Shown here: positions 32,803 to 42,795 of the stretch, in pieces
Layout of the letters: every line of letters starts with the position of its first letter
Numbering within the stretch: the first letter of the stretch is position 1
NCBI GenBank assembly: GCA_958510825.1
Contig: OY294049.1
Location: 24,876,945 to 24,940,944, forward strand
Source: Brachypterus glaber
Lineage: Eukaryota; Arthropoda; Insecta; Coleoptera; Kateretidae
Length of the DNA stretch: 64,000 bases
Direction: 5' to 3'
Program-made: the position numbers and the translations under genes
Notes under the pieces: generated by a model
Told to the model about the DNA's origin: nothing
The model's database searches: none
The model's input: the letters and a program-made list of their open reading frames with translations, nothing else

Positions 32803-33502
32803 GCCCAATTATTTTGAACTTTTATAATAAGTAGCAATTAGTGGTAAAGTATATTATTACAGACTACTTGTAACACGCCTAGTAGGGGAAAACCTTAATG
32901 TCTCTTTAGGGTTTTGGAAAGAAGTGCCTATAATTATCGTCTTGAATGAAAAAGCATTTGACGCATTTAGAATTAAACCCATAATCTCAGTTTGAAGTTA
33001 CTAATAAGATAATTAATTTAATTAATTAAATTAAATGATCTTATTAATTAGAATTTGGGTAATTCCAGCGTTGATTACGTTACATCTTAAATCTATTTTA
33101 ACTTGTAAATGTATAAATTTGTCAATTATATTAAAAGAAGTAATATTTAAATACAATATTTATTTTTAATAAATAACAAAGTAACAAAACATATATTTAT
33201 AGTTAGTATAATAAGTTTAATTTATGAAAAATTAATAATTTTATGTAATGTTGCTTACGTTACTTTTTAAAACTAAATTATGCATTTGAAAATGTTTAAC
33301 TAATCAGGCTACAATGTTTTAAATCTTTAACAATTGCTGAGTTATGTATTAAAAGATGAAATATCTGCTGCTTATGTACGTCACAAGAGAATCCGTTGCT
33401 TACGTTACATAAAATTCCCTATATTTTTTTGCATTCTAAATTGACAATGTATTTTAATACTTGTACTTCGACTGGTACACTTTCAGTTTTGGTCCCAGGT
33501 AT
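32803..33502. other. AT-rich spacer
   Basis: A self-complementary run of ttaattaaatt type lies at 33009-33045. Otherwise nothing recognised. Confidence 0.45.
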
Positions 33503-33735
33503 TGCTTTCCATTTTAATGTTTTTAAAATTTTGATAAAGCCTTGTATTTGTGCAAAAAAATTTTTTTGCGCACTTTTTCGTTTGATGACGTTTTATGTCG
33601 ATATAAATTAATTTCGAGCAAAAAAAAATTGACGGTCGGTGACGGTCGGTCTATCAGTCGGTCGATTTATTTTTGTCGGTCGTTCTGCCCAAGAAATCTT
33701 GTAGGCACGATAACTTATAAACGCATTAAACTAGG
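33503..33735 (+). mobile_element. Minisatellite-carrying unit, 5' fragment
   Basis: Begins TGCTTTCCATTTT, then 'cttgtatttgtgcaaaa', 'ttttatgtcgatataaatta' and a GACGGTCGGT tract, ending around 'gcacgataacttataaacgc'. The 3' minisatellite half is absent. Confidence 0.65.
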
Positions 33736-33818
33736 TTATTATTCTGTATTTGTATTTTATTTAAAGCTAATCCATTTGCATTAGTGGAAATAAATAAATA
33801 CAACTACAAATTTCTTTT

Positions 33819-34182
33819 CCTACGAGCGTACGGAAAGATCACTTTTTCCGCACGCATATGCGTGTGGAAAGAAAGCCTTTTCCGCACGCACAAATATTGT
33901 TTAACTTCTAAATTTAATTACGTAGTGTTATTCTTGTTATATTTATTCATAATATTATAAAAATGTTTAAATATTTTACCTGTTAATTGATTTTCTTATT
34001 GAAAAATTATTTGATAAAATATAAAAGAATATTTTATTTTAACCCTGCACGTAGGAAAAATATTGTTCCTAACGCATGTGTAAAGAGGCTTTTCCGTGAT
34101 TGATTGCTTGCCTGAAATCCGCTAAGCATCTTTCAGGCAAATGCAATCGGTGTGGAAAAGGGCCTCTTTCCGCACTTGTAGA
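33819..34182. mobile_element. MITE with CTACRAGYGYRCGGAAAG ends
   Basis: Left end CTACGAGCGTACGGAAAG and right end CTTTCCGCACTTGTAG are inverted with a few mismatches. Inside are two hairpins. The one at 34085-34166 is long: gaggcttttccgtg / cacggaaaagcctc type pairing, then gcttgcctgaaa with tttcaggcaa. The other is around 33841-33890 with 'tttccgcacgca'. Non-coding. Confidence 0.7.
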
Positions 34183-34907
34183 AAATAGCTATTTTGACAT
34201 TTTAACCAGCTGCATCTAAATCCGCCAACGAAAAATTTTTAAGTTAATGAATTTTGAATCTGCCTGATTGACTATTTTTGGCATTATATTCGGTTTTAGC
34301 GTTCTATTGATACTAGATTTTAAGGTAGTAAACGAAAAAAAAATGAGATATATAAAAGGATCTACAAAACATATCCATTTAATCATGTTTTATTCACAAC
34401 ATTTACATGCGTTATTTTAATCGTTGGTTAAACTCCTAGTTATTAAACTTAATCTTAGCCTCTAGTTTCTCGTTTTAAACATTTCCCCAACGATTTTTGC
34501 TCATTTATATTAATATTTATAGTTTTAGTAAAAAAAACCCAATAAGGCTAGTTTTGACATCTAAAGGTAAAAAAATCTTTTGTTTTTTTATTATAGCTGT
34601 GATAAAACTAGTAACTAGACAAATTCTTAATTTCTATTGGTTGATTATAGTATGAATTATACAATTATACTCTCTCTGTTATAGCAAAATCTACCAAACA
34701 ATTTAGTTTGCACTTATAAGTACTTATAAACTCTTTATAAACTTATATATTAACTTAGCCGAATAAATAATTTAATAATGGTTTAATAGAAAAAAAAAAA
34801 AAACAAAAGACAACACAAAAAAAAAGGAGTATAATGGATAAGCTTCGAATTCCTCGTAAAACTGTAGGGGTAGCTAACAGGGATACTGAACTTGCCAGAC
34901 TTGTTCT
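34183..34907. other. AT-rich spacer
   Basis: Nothing recognised before the LINE tail at 34911. Confidence 0.45.
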
Positions 34908-35820
34908 ATTGATTAGATTAGATTAGATTAGATTTTTATTAAGTGCTATTGAGAAACTTACACGTGTCAACAACTACATATACTTAAGGCTATTAATAAT
35001 CAGTCATCGGCGAATTTCCAGTGCTCGCATAGGCGCCACGTCGATTCTACATTTTTATTTTCTTCGAAAAACACCGATATATTTACATATTTATAGTTAA
35101 TATGTATATTCAATATTGTTGTGTGTAACAAATTAGTCGTCAAATGTTTCGATTTAGTGAACTTTATAAAAATTTCCCTCATAATTCGGCAAAATTATTC
35201 CGTAAGCCTATGTTTCTGTGTTTATTTTTAACGTTGAGGAGTCATAACTGAATTTATTCCGATTAATGTTAATAATGTCACAGATGGTATAATTACATTT
35301 TTCAATTAAATAATTCTTTATACATATTTTAAATGGTTTTATTGGTAGGGCTTTAACCGTTGTAGGTTGATGATTAATTAATCCCATTCTTTGATCTATT
35401 GATATTGATCGGGTATGCATGAATTTCATTATGATTAGTATAACTACTTCTATTTTTATTTGACATAAACATTCAAGTATATACATTGACGGAAAGTTTA
35501 AAAATTTTAAATCACGATAACTTTGAGTACAATCTTCTCTATATTTTATGCATTTATACGTGACTCTTACAGCTCTACGCTGCAAGCGGAACAGCTGATC
35601 AGTCGATGTGGCATGACCCCATGCAATAATGGCATAATTCAATTTGCTATGTATACTAGCATAGTAAAATGTTTTCAGCACATCAACTAACACTACTCTG
35701 ACCAAGCCACGTAGAACATATAAACTTTTTGTGAGATTTGTAGCTACAAAATCTGTGTGTTTGTCCCATATTAGACCATCATCTAGATATATACATCCAA
35801 GAAGCGTTCCTTCCTTGCTA
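34908..35820 (-). mobile_element. 5'-truncated non-LTR retrotransposon
   Basis: Minus-strand fragment: the C-terminal part of ORF2 (35208-35820), a 3' UTR, and a tail that reads (TAATC)n on the minus strand (34911-34931). The 5' end breaks off within the post-RT region, a normal result of incomplete reverse transcription. No target duplication was resolved. Confidence 0.75.
35208..35820 (-). pseudogene. LINE ORF2 C-terminal region
   Basis: Reading from about 35820 down: TLLGCIYLDDGLIWDKHTDF, TKSLYVLRGLVRVVLVDVLK, then TFYYASIHSKLNYAIIAWGH, RLQRRAVRVTYK, REDCTQSYRDLKFLNFPSMY. These are the conserved blocks following the RT palm in Jockey/CR1-group LINEs ('lGv.lD..l.w..H', then 'YYa..hs.L.Y.i..WG', then the 'lQkrAvRi' segment). 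Stop at 35208-35210. The open frame extends upstream of the first usable start codon, so the piece is a fragment and not a small gene. It differs clearly from the LINE at 22-26 kb. Confidence 0.8.
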
Positions 35821-36109
35821 CAACTATTGTTAAAAAAAAGTTATTTTTTATCCATACTAAGAACTAAAACTGATACATGCATATTTATTATCTACTTTAT
35901 CTTGTCTCATATACAAGAACAGGCAGTTCTTACTTTGTGTAGGTATTTTCAGCAGGAAAATTTAATAAACGTTACGTCAAAGAAAAAATACTAAAATCTT
36001 TTTTTAAAAATATAGTTAATATATTAAAAATTAAAATTTACGTATAGAAGATTACGATTAAATTCTACAAAAAAATAAAAACTATTTTTACCGATACCCT
36101 TAATTCCTT
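35821..36109. other. AT-rich spacer
   Basis: Nothing recognised. Confidence 0.4.
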
Positions 36110-36655
36110 TTTTCTATTTTACTTTTCTATAAGCTCATAATCACACGTATTTTGCGTGTTCTTATATGCCATCAAGAGGTTAGTACTTTTTTTCTTTTGA
36201 GTTGGCAGCAGAACAAAATAATATCACTTGACGTTTTCCGTTCAAATGTCAACGTCGCTTTACAGTTTAATTTTCAACAAAATTTTGTGTTTAGGTTATT
36301 TTTTACCATGTTAAAATCGTGGCTTGGTTACTTGTAGCGAAAAAGAGAAGAGATGACTATTATATATAAAATATATCAAAATATCAATATTTTCTTAGAA
36401 TTTTAAACATTGTGAAAAACTGTAATTCCAACCCAAAACAATAATCCCTAAATCAGTTATCAACTTTATGCAAGTTTTTTTTAATTTTAAAGCAAAATAG
36501 AAAAAATTGTATAAAGAACTCGTTTTATAACACGTTTTTAGCGCTCTAGTACTTTAAAAAACGCGCCACAAGCGGATTATTTTCTAAACTTGTGCTTTTG
36601 CGCTAAAAACTTATTATAAAACTAGTACTTTAATGTACTATATTAGAGGAAAATT
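36110..36655 (+). repeat. 550-bp dispersed repeat, copy 1
   Basis: It shares with 44625-45125, in order: 'ataagctcataatcacacg', 'attttgcgtgttcttata', 'ttttgtgtttaggttat', 'tggcttggttacttg', 'aatagaaaaaattgtataaa' and 'aacacgtttttagcgc', then a hairpin-like 3' part ending 'actagtactttaat.tacta'. The last 100 bp folds back (ttttagcgc with gcgctaaaa). Unclassified, non-coding. Confidence 0.75.
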
Positions 36656-37108
36656 ATTAACACGTTACGCCCGGGTGAGGTTTAAGGGGTGTCACTTATA
36701 GATTTGCACCCGGGACACCGTGAGATCAATGTGGTGTCATGTTACATTAACTTACATATGTGCCGGTCCCAAGGACCACTTTTTACTAAGTTTTCTCAGA
36801 TTTAAAAAAAAAATATGTAGAGGTCGCCCCCGGCGGTTTTTTGAGAGATAAGGCATGTTAAGCCTTTTTATTATTATTTAAATATAAAAACCTTGATGTC
36901 AGGAAACTTTAAGAAGGGAAATTATTTTTGATTAATAAGGCAATATTAAAAAAAATACCCTTTTACATGAAAAAATGGCTTTACCAGGGTAAAAACATTG
37001 TAAAAGTTGACGTATGAAGCTAAAAAAAGGTTACTTAGAAACTTTTCTCATGTGTAATTTTTTTTAGTAATTCATTGGTAAGTACCAATTTATTTTTTTA
37101 GTAAAAAA
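36656..37108. other. AT-rich spacer
   Basis: Nothing recognised. Confidence 0.4.
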
Positions 37109-37150
37109 AACAGGATGTCCAAAAAAAATCAGAAATCCCATAAAATGTAC

Positions 37151-37745
37151 TGGACATGAGTCTATTCTTGAACGGTTTGTGTCACAAGCTCCCATTCTTG
37201 AATCTCAGACCGATCTAGTTGCTCCCAGGTATATCTTTAATAGATCATACCAAGCTTATGCTTCCACTAAAGAAGAAACTAACAGCGTACCTGATATTGT
37301 CATGTACACTGATGGTTCAAAGACAACTGAAGGATCAGGTGCAGGAGTTTTCTGCCCTGATCTAGAGTTAGAAATAAGCATTTCCCTTGGCAAGCATGCC
37401 TTGGTCTTTCAGGAAGAGGTCATAGGCATAACAAATGCTGCGAGAACTATTTCTGAAAGGGAAATCAGTAATAGAAGAATAACTAAGCTTACGGATACCA
37501 AAGCTTCCATACTAGCAATCAAGTCTTTCAAAATTACTTCAAAGCTAGTTTTGGAATGTCACCAATCCCTGGAGGAAGCGGCAGTTTCTAATACTGTTAC
37601 ACTCTCATGGATAAAGGGGCATAATGGAAATGTAGGCAATGAAGAAGCTGATAGATTGGCACGAGCAGGCTCAGGCTCTGTAAACATGCAAGAGCAGCCC
37701 TTCCCACTCCGTGTGACAAGACAGCACGCTTTTGTATGCAACTAA
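37151..37745 (+). pseudogene. LINE RNase H domain
   Basis: RNase H would remove the RNA strand of the RNA:DNA hybrid. Numbering from the in-frame GTG at 37179, the four catalytic acids look present: D45 in VMYTDGSK, E80 in FQEEVIGI, D106 in KLTDTKAS, and D158 in NEEADRLAR, with the loop histidine at H148 in SWIKGHNGNVGN. About 190 residues are open with no internal stop. Upstream sequence is lost to 5' truncation. A frameshift near 37735 separates it from the C-terminal piece. Confidence 0.85.
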
Positions 37746-38020
37746 AAAGGGATAACCTAAGACAGTTTGCAAGCATCGTAACAGGTCACTGCAAACTAAA
37801 TAAGCATCTTAACATCATGGGGAAGCCAGTCGACCCCATCTGTAGAGGATGCTACATGGAAGAGGAAACAATGGAACATGTGTTATGTCACTGTCCAGCG
37901 TTAGCCTTAATAAGAGGGTCCATGCTAGACGAGTACTGGCTCGACATGGCCGGTATAAGCAGCATCACTCCCAGACATCTTCTTAGATATATTCAAAGAA
38001 TTGGATGGCTGAGAGGCTAA
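37736..38020 (+). pseudogene. LINE ORF2 C-terminal cysteine motif
   Basis: In the +2 frame relative to the RNase H part: LRQFASIVTGHCKLNKHLNI, then CRGCYMEEETMEHVLCHCPA, a C-x2-C...H...C metal-binding motif usual after RNase H in such elements. Stop at 38018-38020, with about 75 bp of 3' UTR before the tail. The ATG at 37736 is incidental. Confidence 0.8.
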
Positions 38021-38097
38021 ATTGCTGCGACCAAAGGGAGGTAGTACAATGGGCCCAGCTAAGTGGCCTAAGTGCGTGTAGATAGCTACCCTCCACC

Positions 38098-38130
38098 CTA
38101 ATAACCATAACCATAACCATAACCATAACC
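38098..38130 (+). repeat. (CATAAC)n LINE tail
   Basis: Five to six hexamer units directly before the right target duplication. Confidence 0.9.
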
Positions 38131-38446
38131 ATCCCATAAAATGTAAAAAAGTCAGTTTATTTCGATAAAAGAGATGATATTTTGCCAAAAAACATAATTT
38201 TATTAATAAATGTGTTTGTTTTTCTAACTGGGCGTTGCAGATTTTTTTTTTTAGATTTTTAAAATTAAAATATTTTTTTTTTTGAAATTAACTTTATATA
38301 CTGTGTTTTATTATATAATATAACATACTACAATGCATTTTGAAAACATTTTTTATTTATTTGCTACAAAATTGACATTTTATTATAATTTAATGCATTT
38401 TTTTAACTTATATTGAGATACATAATTATTTTTGGGACACCCTGTA

Positions 38447-38975
38447 CTTTTTTTCAAAAATATAAACCCTGAACTCGGACATATTGAGGAATGCTCTAGA
38501 AAAAAATAAGTCTTTGGAAATTAACCTCATTTGATTAGAATTTTTACCCCATAAAAAATCCGTTTTATTTTTGTAGAGGGGCATAAAAATTAAGAATATT
38601 TCTTTATTATCCAGAAACACTTTTTTGTTCCGTAAACGTCCAATATCAAAGTTTGTATATCCTTAAAAAATAAAAACCCTTCACATGATTTTCTACTTAA
38701 AAAGGCGCCCAGGGTTGTTTTTTCACCTAAAGGAAAAATTTTATTAAGAAAAATTAATTAATTATGAAAAAATAACGGACAAAGAAAAATACTAGAAAGA
38801 ATATATAGTAAAGAAAATAAACACATCACTAGATCAGGAAACATAAACATAAAGGGTTTATATTGTATACTATTAACGGTATTAATAGTATTAACCTAAT
38901 ATATTAGGTTTATACTGGTATATTATATTTATGGCTATTTTAAAAATTTACCATATAGTGCAAAATAATATTTAC
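38447..38975. other. AT-rich spacer
   Basis: Nothing recognised. Confidence 0.4.
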
Positions 38976-38976
38976 A

Positions 38977-39028
<52 letters not shown>
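38977..39028. repeat. (TA)n tract, left side of compound block
   Basis: About 25 AT units. A shorter tract (43056-43079) flanks the other side of the block. Confidence 0.9.
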
Positions 39029-39030
<2 letters not shown>

Positions 39031-39495
39031 TTATGGCGTACAAGGTGAGCTCCTCCCATGCTAAAGTTGCGGCTAAAGTGGGCTCCGCGGCAAGGTGAGC
39101 TCCGATACACGGAGCCCACTTTGCCAAACGCTAAAAATATCGCCAAACATCTTATTTTAAGGTGTAGATTCATTCTCTAAAGTTTCAGCTGGACTCCATT
39201 TTGGTCGCTATCATGAATATGTATACTTTTTTAGTTTGCGTGTATATTATTAGATGGCGGCAATTGTAAACCTTAATATACAGCTTTGGATACCTTCAGC
39301 GGTCAACCTGGAATCCACTACGCTTGGCAATGCAGCATATGTATATTTTATACACCTAGCGGTTATGGTAAACTCATATAAATAAAAGTGAATCTTTGAT
39401 GGCTTATAATAATGCAACAAGAAAACAACACTCTATTTTATTTGCCTAAACTAGTAATATGAAAATACGGATCATTTATTTTGCTATTTAGTGCA

Positions 39496-39580
39496 TCATT
39501 GTGTTCTCGGGTGGGATCATTGAGTTCTCGGATGGGATAATTGAGTTCTCGGATGGGATCATTGAGTTCTCGGCTCGGCT
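39496..39580 (+). repeat. 21-bp tandem repeat
   Basis: Four units of the type CATTGAGTTCTCGGATGGGAT, the last running into ctcggctcggctcgg. Confidence 0.85.
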
Positions 39581-39721
39581 CGGAGGAAAAAAACTATTTT
39601 ATATAATAGGCTGACTGAAATTATTGTTTATTACTTGCAAAAAGTATTACATAAGCATGGAGAGCCCCAAATAAGCTTTTATAAACCAAGAATTGAGATC
39701 CCAGTAACTTTGAATACCTAT

Positions 39722-39935
39722 AGCAAATAAGTTGGGCTCCTTAGTCACGTGGTTGATGTATATCTTTCGAAAATATATTGAATACCTATCTAAATACCTT
39801 TAGCAGATAAGTTGGGCTCCTTAGTCACGTGGTTAATGTATATCTTTGGAAAATCTATTGCTCTAGCGTTTAAGTTGAGCTCCATGGAGCTTGATCTAGC
39901 GATGCATCGACATTCTCTTTTTAGTCACGTGACTA
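39722..39935 (+). promoter_or_regulatory. Three CACGTG E-boxes upstream of possible exon
   Basis: 'ttagtcacgtg' occurs at 39741, 39821 and 39921, placing the E-box palindrome CACGTG at 39746, 39826 and 39926. The first two sit in an 80-bp duplication with 'gttgggctcc' and 'atgtatatcttt'. They end about 65 bp before a possible start codon. Binding by bHLH-type factors is inference. Confidence 0.35.
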
Positions 39936-39997
39936 TTGCAATGGTTCTCTGTTATTTGTTGTTAAATTGTCTAAGAACGTAAAGAAATTTTTTAAAT

Positions 39998-40052
39998 ATG
40001 TCGAAAAGAAGTAAGAGAATATTGCTTTTGGCCACAAGTCAAGCTTCCAGAT
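39998..40052 (+). CDS. Possible first coding exon, unknown gene
   Basis: The ATG at 39998 opens MSKRSKRILLLATSQASR and runs directly into GTAAGT at 40053-40058, a consensus splice donor, one base into a codon. The start context is 'aaatATGt'. The basic N-terminus could be a nuclear-localising segment. It lies within the candidate transposon 39029-43055, so it may be the first exon of its lost transposase gene. No downstream exon was found. Confidence 0.3.
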
Positions 40053-40058
40053 GTAAGT

Positions 40059-40880
40059 ATTAAAAAGTTACTATATATTTTAAATCAAATACAAAGTAAA
40101 TAAATAAATATTGAGCAAAATTATGATTATCTACATAATATTATTACAACATAGAGTAGAAAAAAGCGGGAGAAGGAGGTTCAAGGTCACGGTTCGGCTA
40201 AAAATCGGATATTGATACTTGATTTCTGATTGTTTTTTATTAAAAAAGTAAAATAATGCAATTACTTTCCCCTAGGAAAACCTTTTCATTGTTTTTTTAC
40301 GTTTCTGGAAGTTTTATATCCAAAAAAGATGATTATGTCAAATAAAAAAATCGCGTGTCGGTCTGTATGTTGGTCTGTCTATTTGTCTGGGGACTTTGTT
40401 ACCACGATCACTCGCGGACATTTTGAGCTATAGACTTCTTTGGCCCATAGCACAATGGGCCAGCACATAATAAAACAGGGACACAATTCTTAATTTTTGC
40501 ATACGACTATTTTCAATACCGCTGATTTTAAATAAAAAAACAAAAAAATTAAAAAAAAAGTCGCGCCTGTAGGATGTTCAAAAAATTTATTTCGTTTTGA
40601 TCTTTCTAAAAATTTATCAAATGCTTCCTTTGATTACGTTGATGTAGCAATGTCCATAACTTAAAAATTCAAAATGGCGTAGTCAATATGACGAATCGCG
40701 TGTCGGTCTGTCTGTTGGTCTGTCTGTGTGTCCGGGAACTTTGTAACCACGATCAAGTGAGAACTCCTTGGGCTAAAAACTTCAAATTTGCAATTTCAAA
40801 ATTTTATACTTATAAAGATATGATCAAACTTAAAACTACATTTAATACCCTGTTTTCATAAACATCTGTATTTTAAGATA
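40059..40880. repeat. Nested TCGGTCTGTCTG repeats
   Basis: 40268-40440 is a partial copy of the 21110-21590 family (acgtttctggaagttttata, tcggtctgtatg, ttaccacgatcactcg). 40440-40510 is a diverged copy of 5268-5340. 40690-40790 repeats the TCGGTCTGTCTG and 'ccacgatcaa' phrase. No gene. Confidence 0.55.
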
Positions 40881-41098
40881 CACTGCCGGATAATAAATTC
40901 GGGACACCTAAAAAATTGCCATTTTTTAAATTCAAATGTTCGAAAACTACTTAATGCTTTTGACTGATTCTTTTTTTGTTTTAACGCTTAAACATTTGAT
41001 AATTTTGTTTGTAGTAAGAATGATTAAAAAAAAGTATTTTTGTTTTGTTTTTAAAAACCTTTCAAATAAATACAATAAACGCCATTGTTCGAATCAGC
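40881..41098 (+). mobile_element. Mariner/Tc1-like MITE fragment, copy 2
   Basis: Begins CACTGCCGGATAATAAATTC, then 'gggacacctaaaaaatt', 'aaattcaaatgttcgaaaac', 'gactgattctttttttg' and 'cgcttaaacatttgat', as in the reverse complement of 18880-19180. The right end is lost into the tandem array that follows. Confidence 0.55.
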
Positions 41099-42065
41099 CA
41101 GAAATCACAAAAGTCGTCCGCCATTTTGACCAAAATTTTTTAATATATGGCACAGAAAACCCCCAGATACCGATTTTGGTTCGAATTGGCAATTAATGAG
41201 ACAAATCATCCGCCATGTTGATGCCGCCATTTTGATTTTTTTGTAATTATGACAAAAAATTCGTAATCTACTACCCCGAAAAACCCCTGATACCGATTTT
41301 GGTTCGAATCGGCCAGAAATCACAAAAGTCGTCCGCCATATTGGCGCCGCCATTTTGATTTTTTTAATTTTAACAAAAAATTGGTAATCTATGACCCCGA
41401 AAACCCCCTGATACCGATTTTGATTCGAATCGGCCAGAAATTACAAAAGTCGTCCGCCATATTGGCGCCGCCATTTTGATTTTTTATTTTGACCAAAAAT
41501 TCGTAATCTACGACCCCGAAAACCCCCTGATACCGATTTTGGTTCGAATCGGCCAGAAATTACAAAAGTCGTCCACCATATTGGCGCCGCCATTTTGATT
41601 TTATTAATTTTAACAAAAAATTCGTAACCTACGACCCCGAAAACCCCCTGATACCGATTTTGGTTCAAATCGGCCAGAAATCACAAAAATCGTCCGCCAT
41701 ATTGGCGCCGCCATTTTGATTTTTTTAAATTTTGACAAAAAATTCGTAATCTACGACCCCGAAAACCCCCTGATACCGATTTTGGTTCAAATCGGCCAGA
41801 AATCACTAAAGTCGTCCGCCATATTGGCGCCGCCATTTTGATTTTTTTAATTTTAACAAAAAATTCGTAATTCACGACTTCGAAAACCCCCTGATACCGA
41901 TTTTGGTTAAAATCGGCCAGAAATCACAAAAGTCGTCCGCCATATTGGTGCCGCCATTTTGATTTTTTTTAATTTTAACAATAAATTCGTAATTCACGAC
42001 CCCGAAAACCCCCTGATACCGATTTTGGTTCAAATCGGCCAGAAATCATAAAAGTCGTCCGCCAT
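41099..42065. repeat. Tandem array, ~120-bp unit
   Basis: About eight units. The landmark 'gtcgtccgcc' starts near 41113, 41328, 41449, 41568, 41689, 41811, 41932 and 42054, giving spacings of 119-122 bp apart from one longer first interval that holds a diverged unit. Each unit contains 'cgccattttgattttttt', 'aaaaattcgtaatctacgac' and 'cccctgataccgattttgg'. The minus strand stays open in three pieces, each coding variants of MAAPIWRTTFVISGRFEPKS. Confidence 0.9.
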
Positions 42066-42069
42066 ATTG

Positions 42070-42795
42070 GCTTAAAAATGCCAAATAAAGGGCGATTTTG
42101 TGAGGCCATTCAGTGCAGGTGGGGCCACGTAACATCTATCGAATCCCCACAAAAAAAAATTTTTGGCGCCCCCGCCGTCGTCCCCATATCAAATAAACGT
42201 TATTAAAAATACCAAATAAAGGGCGACTTTGTGCGGCCATTCAGTGTAGGTGCGACCACGTAAGATCTATCGAATCCACACGAAAAAAAAAATTCTGGCG
42301 CCCCCGCCGTCGCCCCCATATCAAATAAACGTTATTAAAAATACCAAATAAAGGGCGATTTTGTGCGGCCATTCAGTGTATGTGCGGCCACGTAAAATCT
42401 ATCGATTTCACACAAAAAAAATGTTTTGGCGCCCCTGCCGCCGCCCCCATATCAAATAAACGTTATTAAAAATACCAAATAAAGGGCAATTTTGTACGGC
42501 CATTTAGTGTAGGTGCGGCCACGTATTATCTATCGAATCCCCACAAAAAAAAATTTTTGGCGCCCCCGCCGTCGCCCCCATATCAAATAAACGTTATTAA
42601 AAATACCAAATAAAGGGCGACTTTGTGCGGCCATTCTGTGTAGGTGCGGCCACGTAAAATCTATCGATTCCACACAAAAAAATTTTTTGGCGCCCCTGCC
42701 GCCGCCCCTATATCAAATAAACGTTATTAAAAATACCAAATAAAGGGCGACTTTGTGCGGCCATTCAGTGTAGGTGCGACCACGTAAACATATTG
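42070..42795. repeat. Tandem array, ~131-bp unit
   Basis: Five and a half units. 'aaataaaggg' starts at 42083, 42214, 42346, 42477, 42608 and 42738 (spacings 130-132). Units hold 'gcggccattcagtgtaggtg', 'atctatcga', 'tttttggcgcccc.gccg' and 'atatcaaataaacgttatta'. Its sequence is unrelated to the 120-bp array it touches. Confidence 0.9.

Larger units (their letters stand above)
37150..38130 (+). mobile_element. 5'-truncated LINE with RNase H, 15-bp TSD
   Basis: Flanked by identical 15-bp repeats ATCCCATAAAATGTA at 37135-37149 and 38131-38145, a clear target-site duplication. It ends in a (CATAAC)n tail at 38098-38130. It contains the 3' part of ORF2, with RNase H and a C-terminal cysteine motif. 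RNase H plus a hexameric tail suggests the I/LOA/R1 side of the LINE tree and not Jockey/CR1; that is inference. Confidence 0.85.
37109..38446. mobile_element. TACAGGGTGTCC-type MITE, split by a LINE fragment
   Basis: The left end is ACAGGATGTCCAAAAA and the right end is TTTTTGGGACACCCTGTA, inverted copies of each other. Removing the LINE at 37150-38130 and one copy of its target duplication leaves an element of about 340 bp with no coding capacity. TACAGGGTGTCCC ends suggest a miniature element related to those at 11056 and 58374. Confidence 0.7.

Noticed and set aside
34840..34862. Adjacent HindIII and EcoRI sites (aagcttcgaattc), possible vector contamination
   Set aside because: No cloning-vector sequence around; the sites lie in ordinary AT-rich genomic DNA.
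38098..38130. (CCATAA)n considered as telomere-like repeat
   Set aside because: It sits between a LINE 3' UTR and an exact target duplication, so it is a retrotransposon tail.
41281..42055. GGTTCGAATCGG resembling a tRNA B-box in each 120-bp unit
   Set aside because: No A-box at the right distance and no cloverleaf could be drawn.
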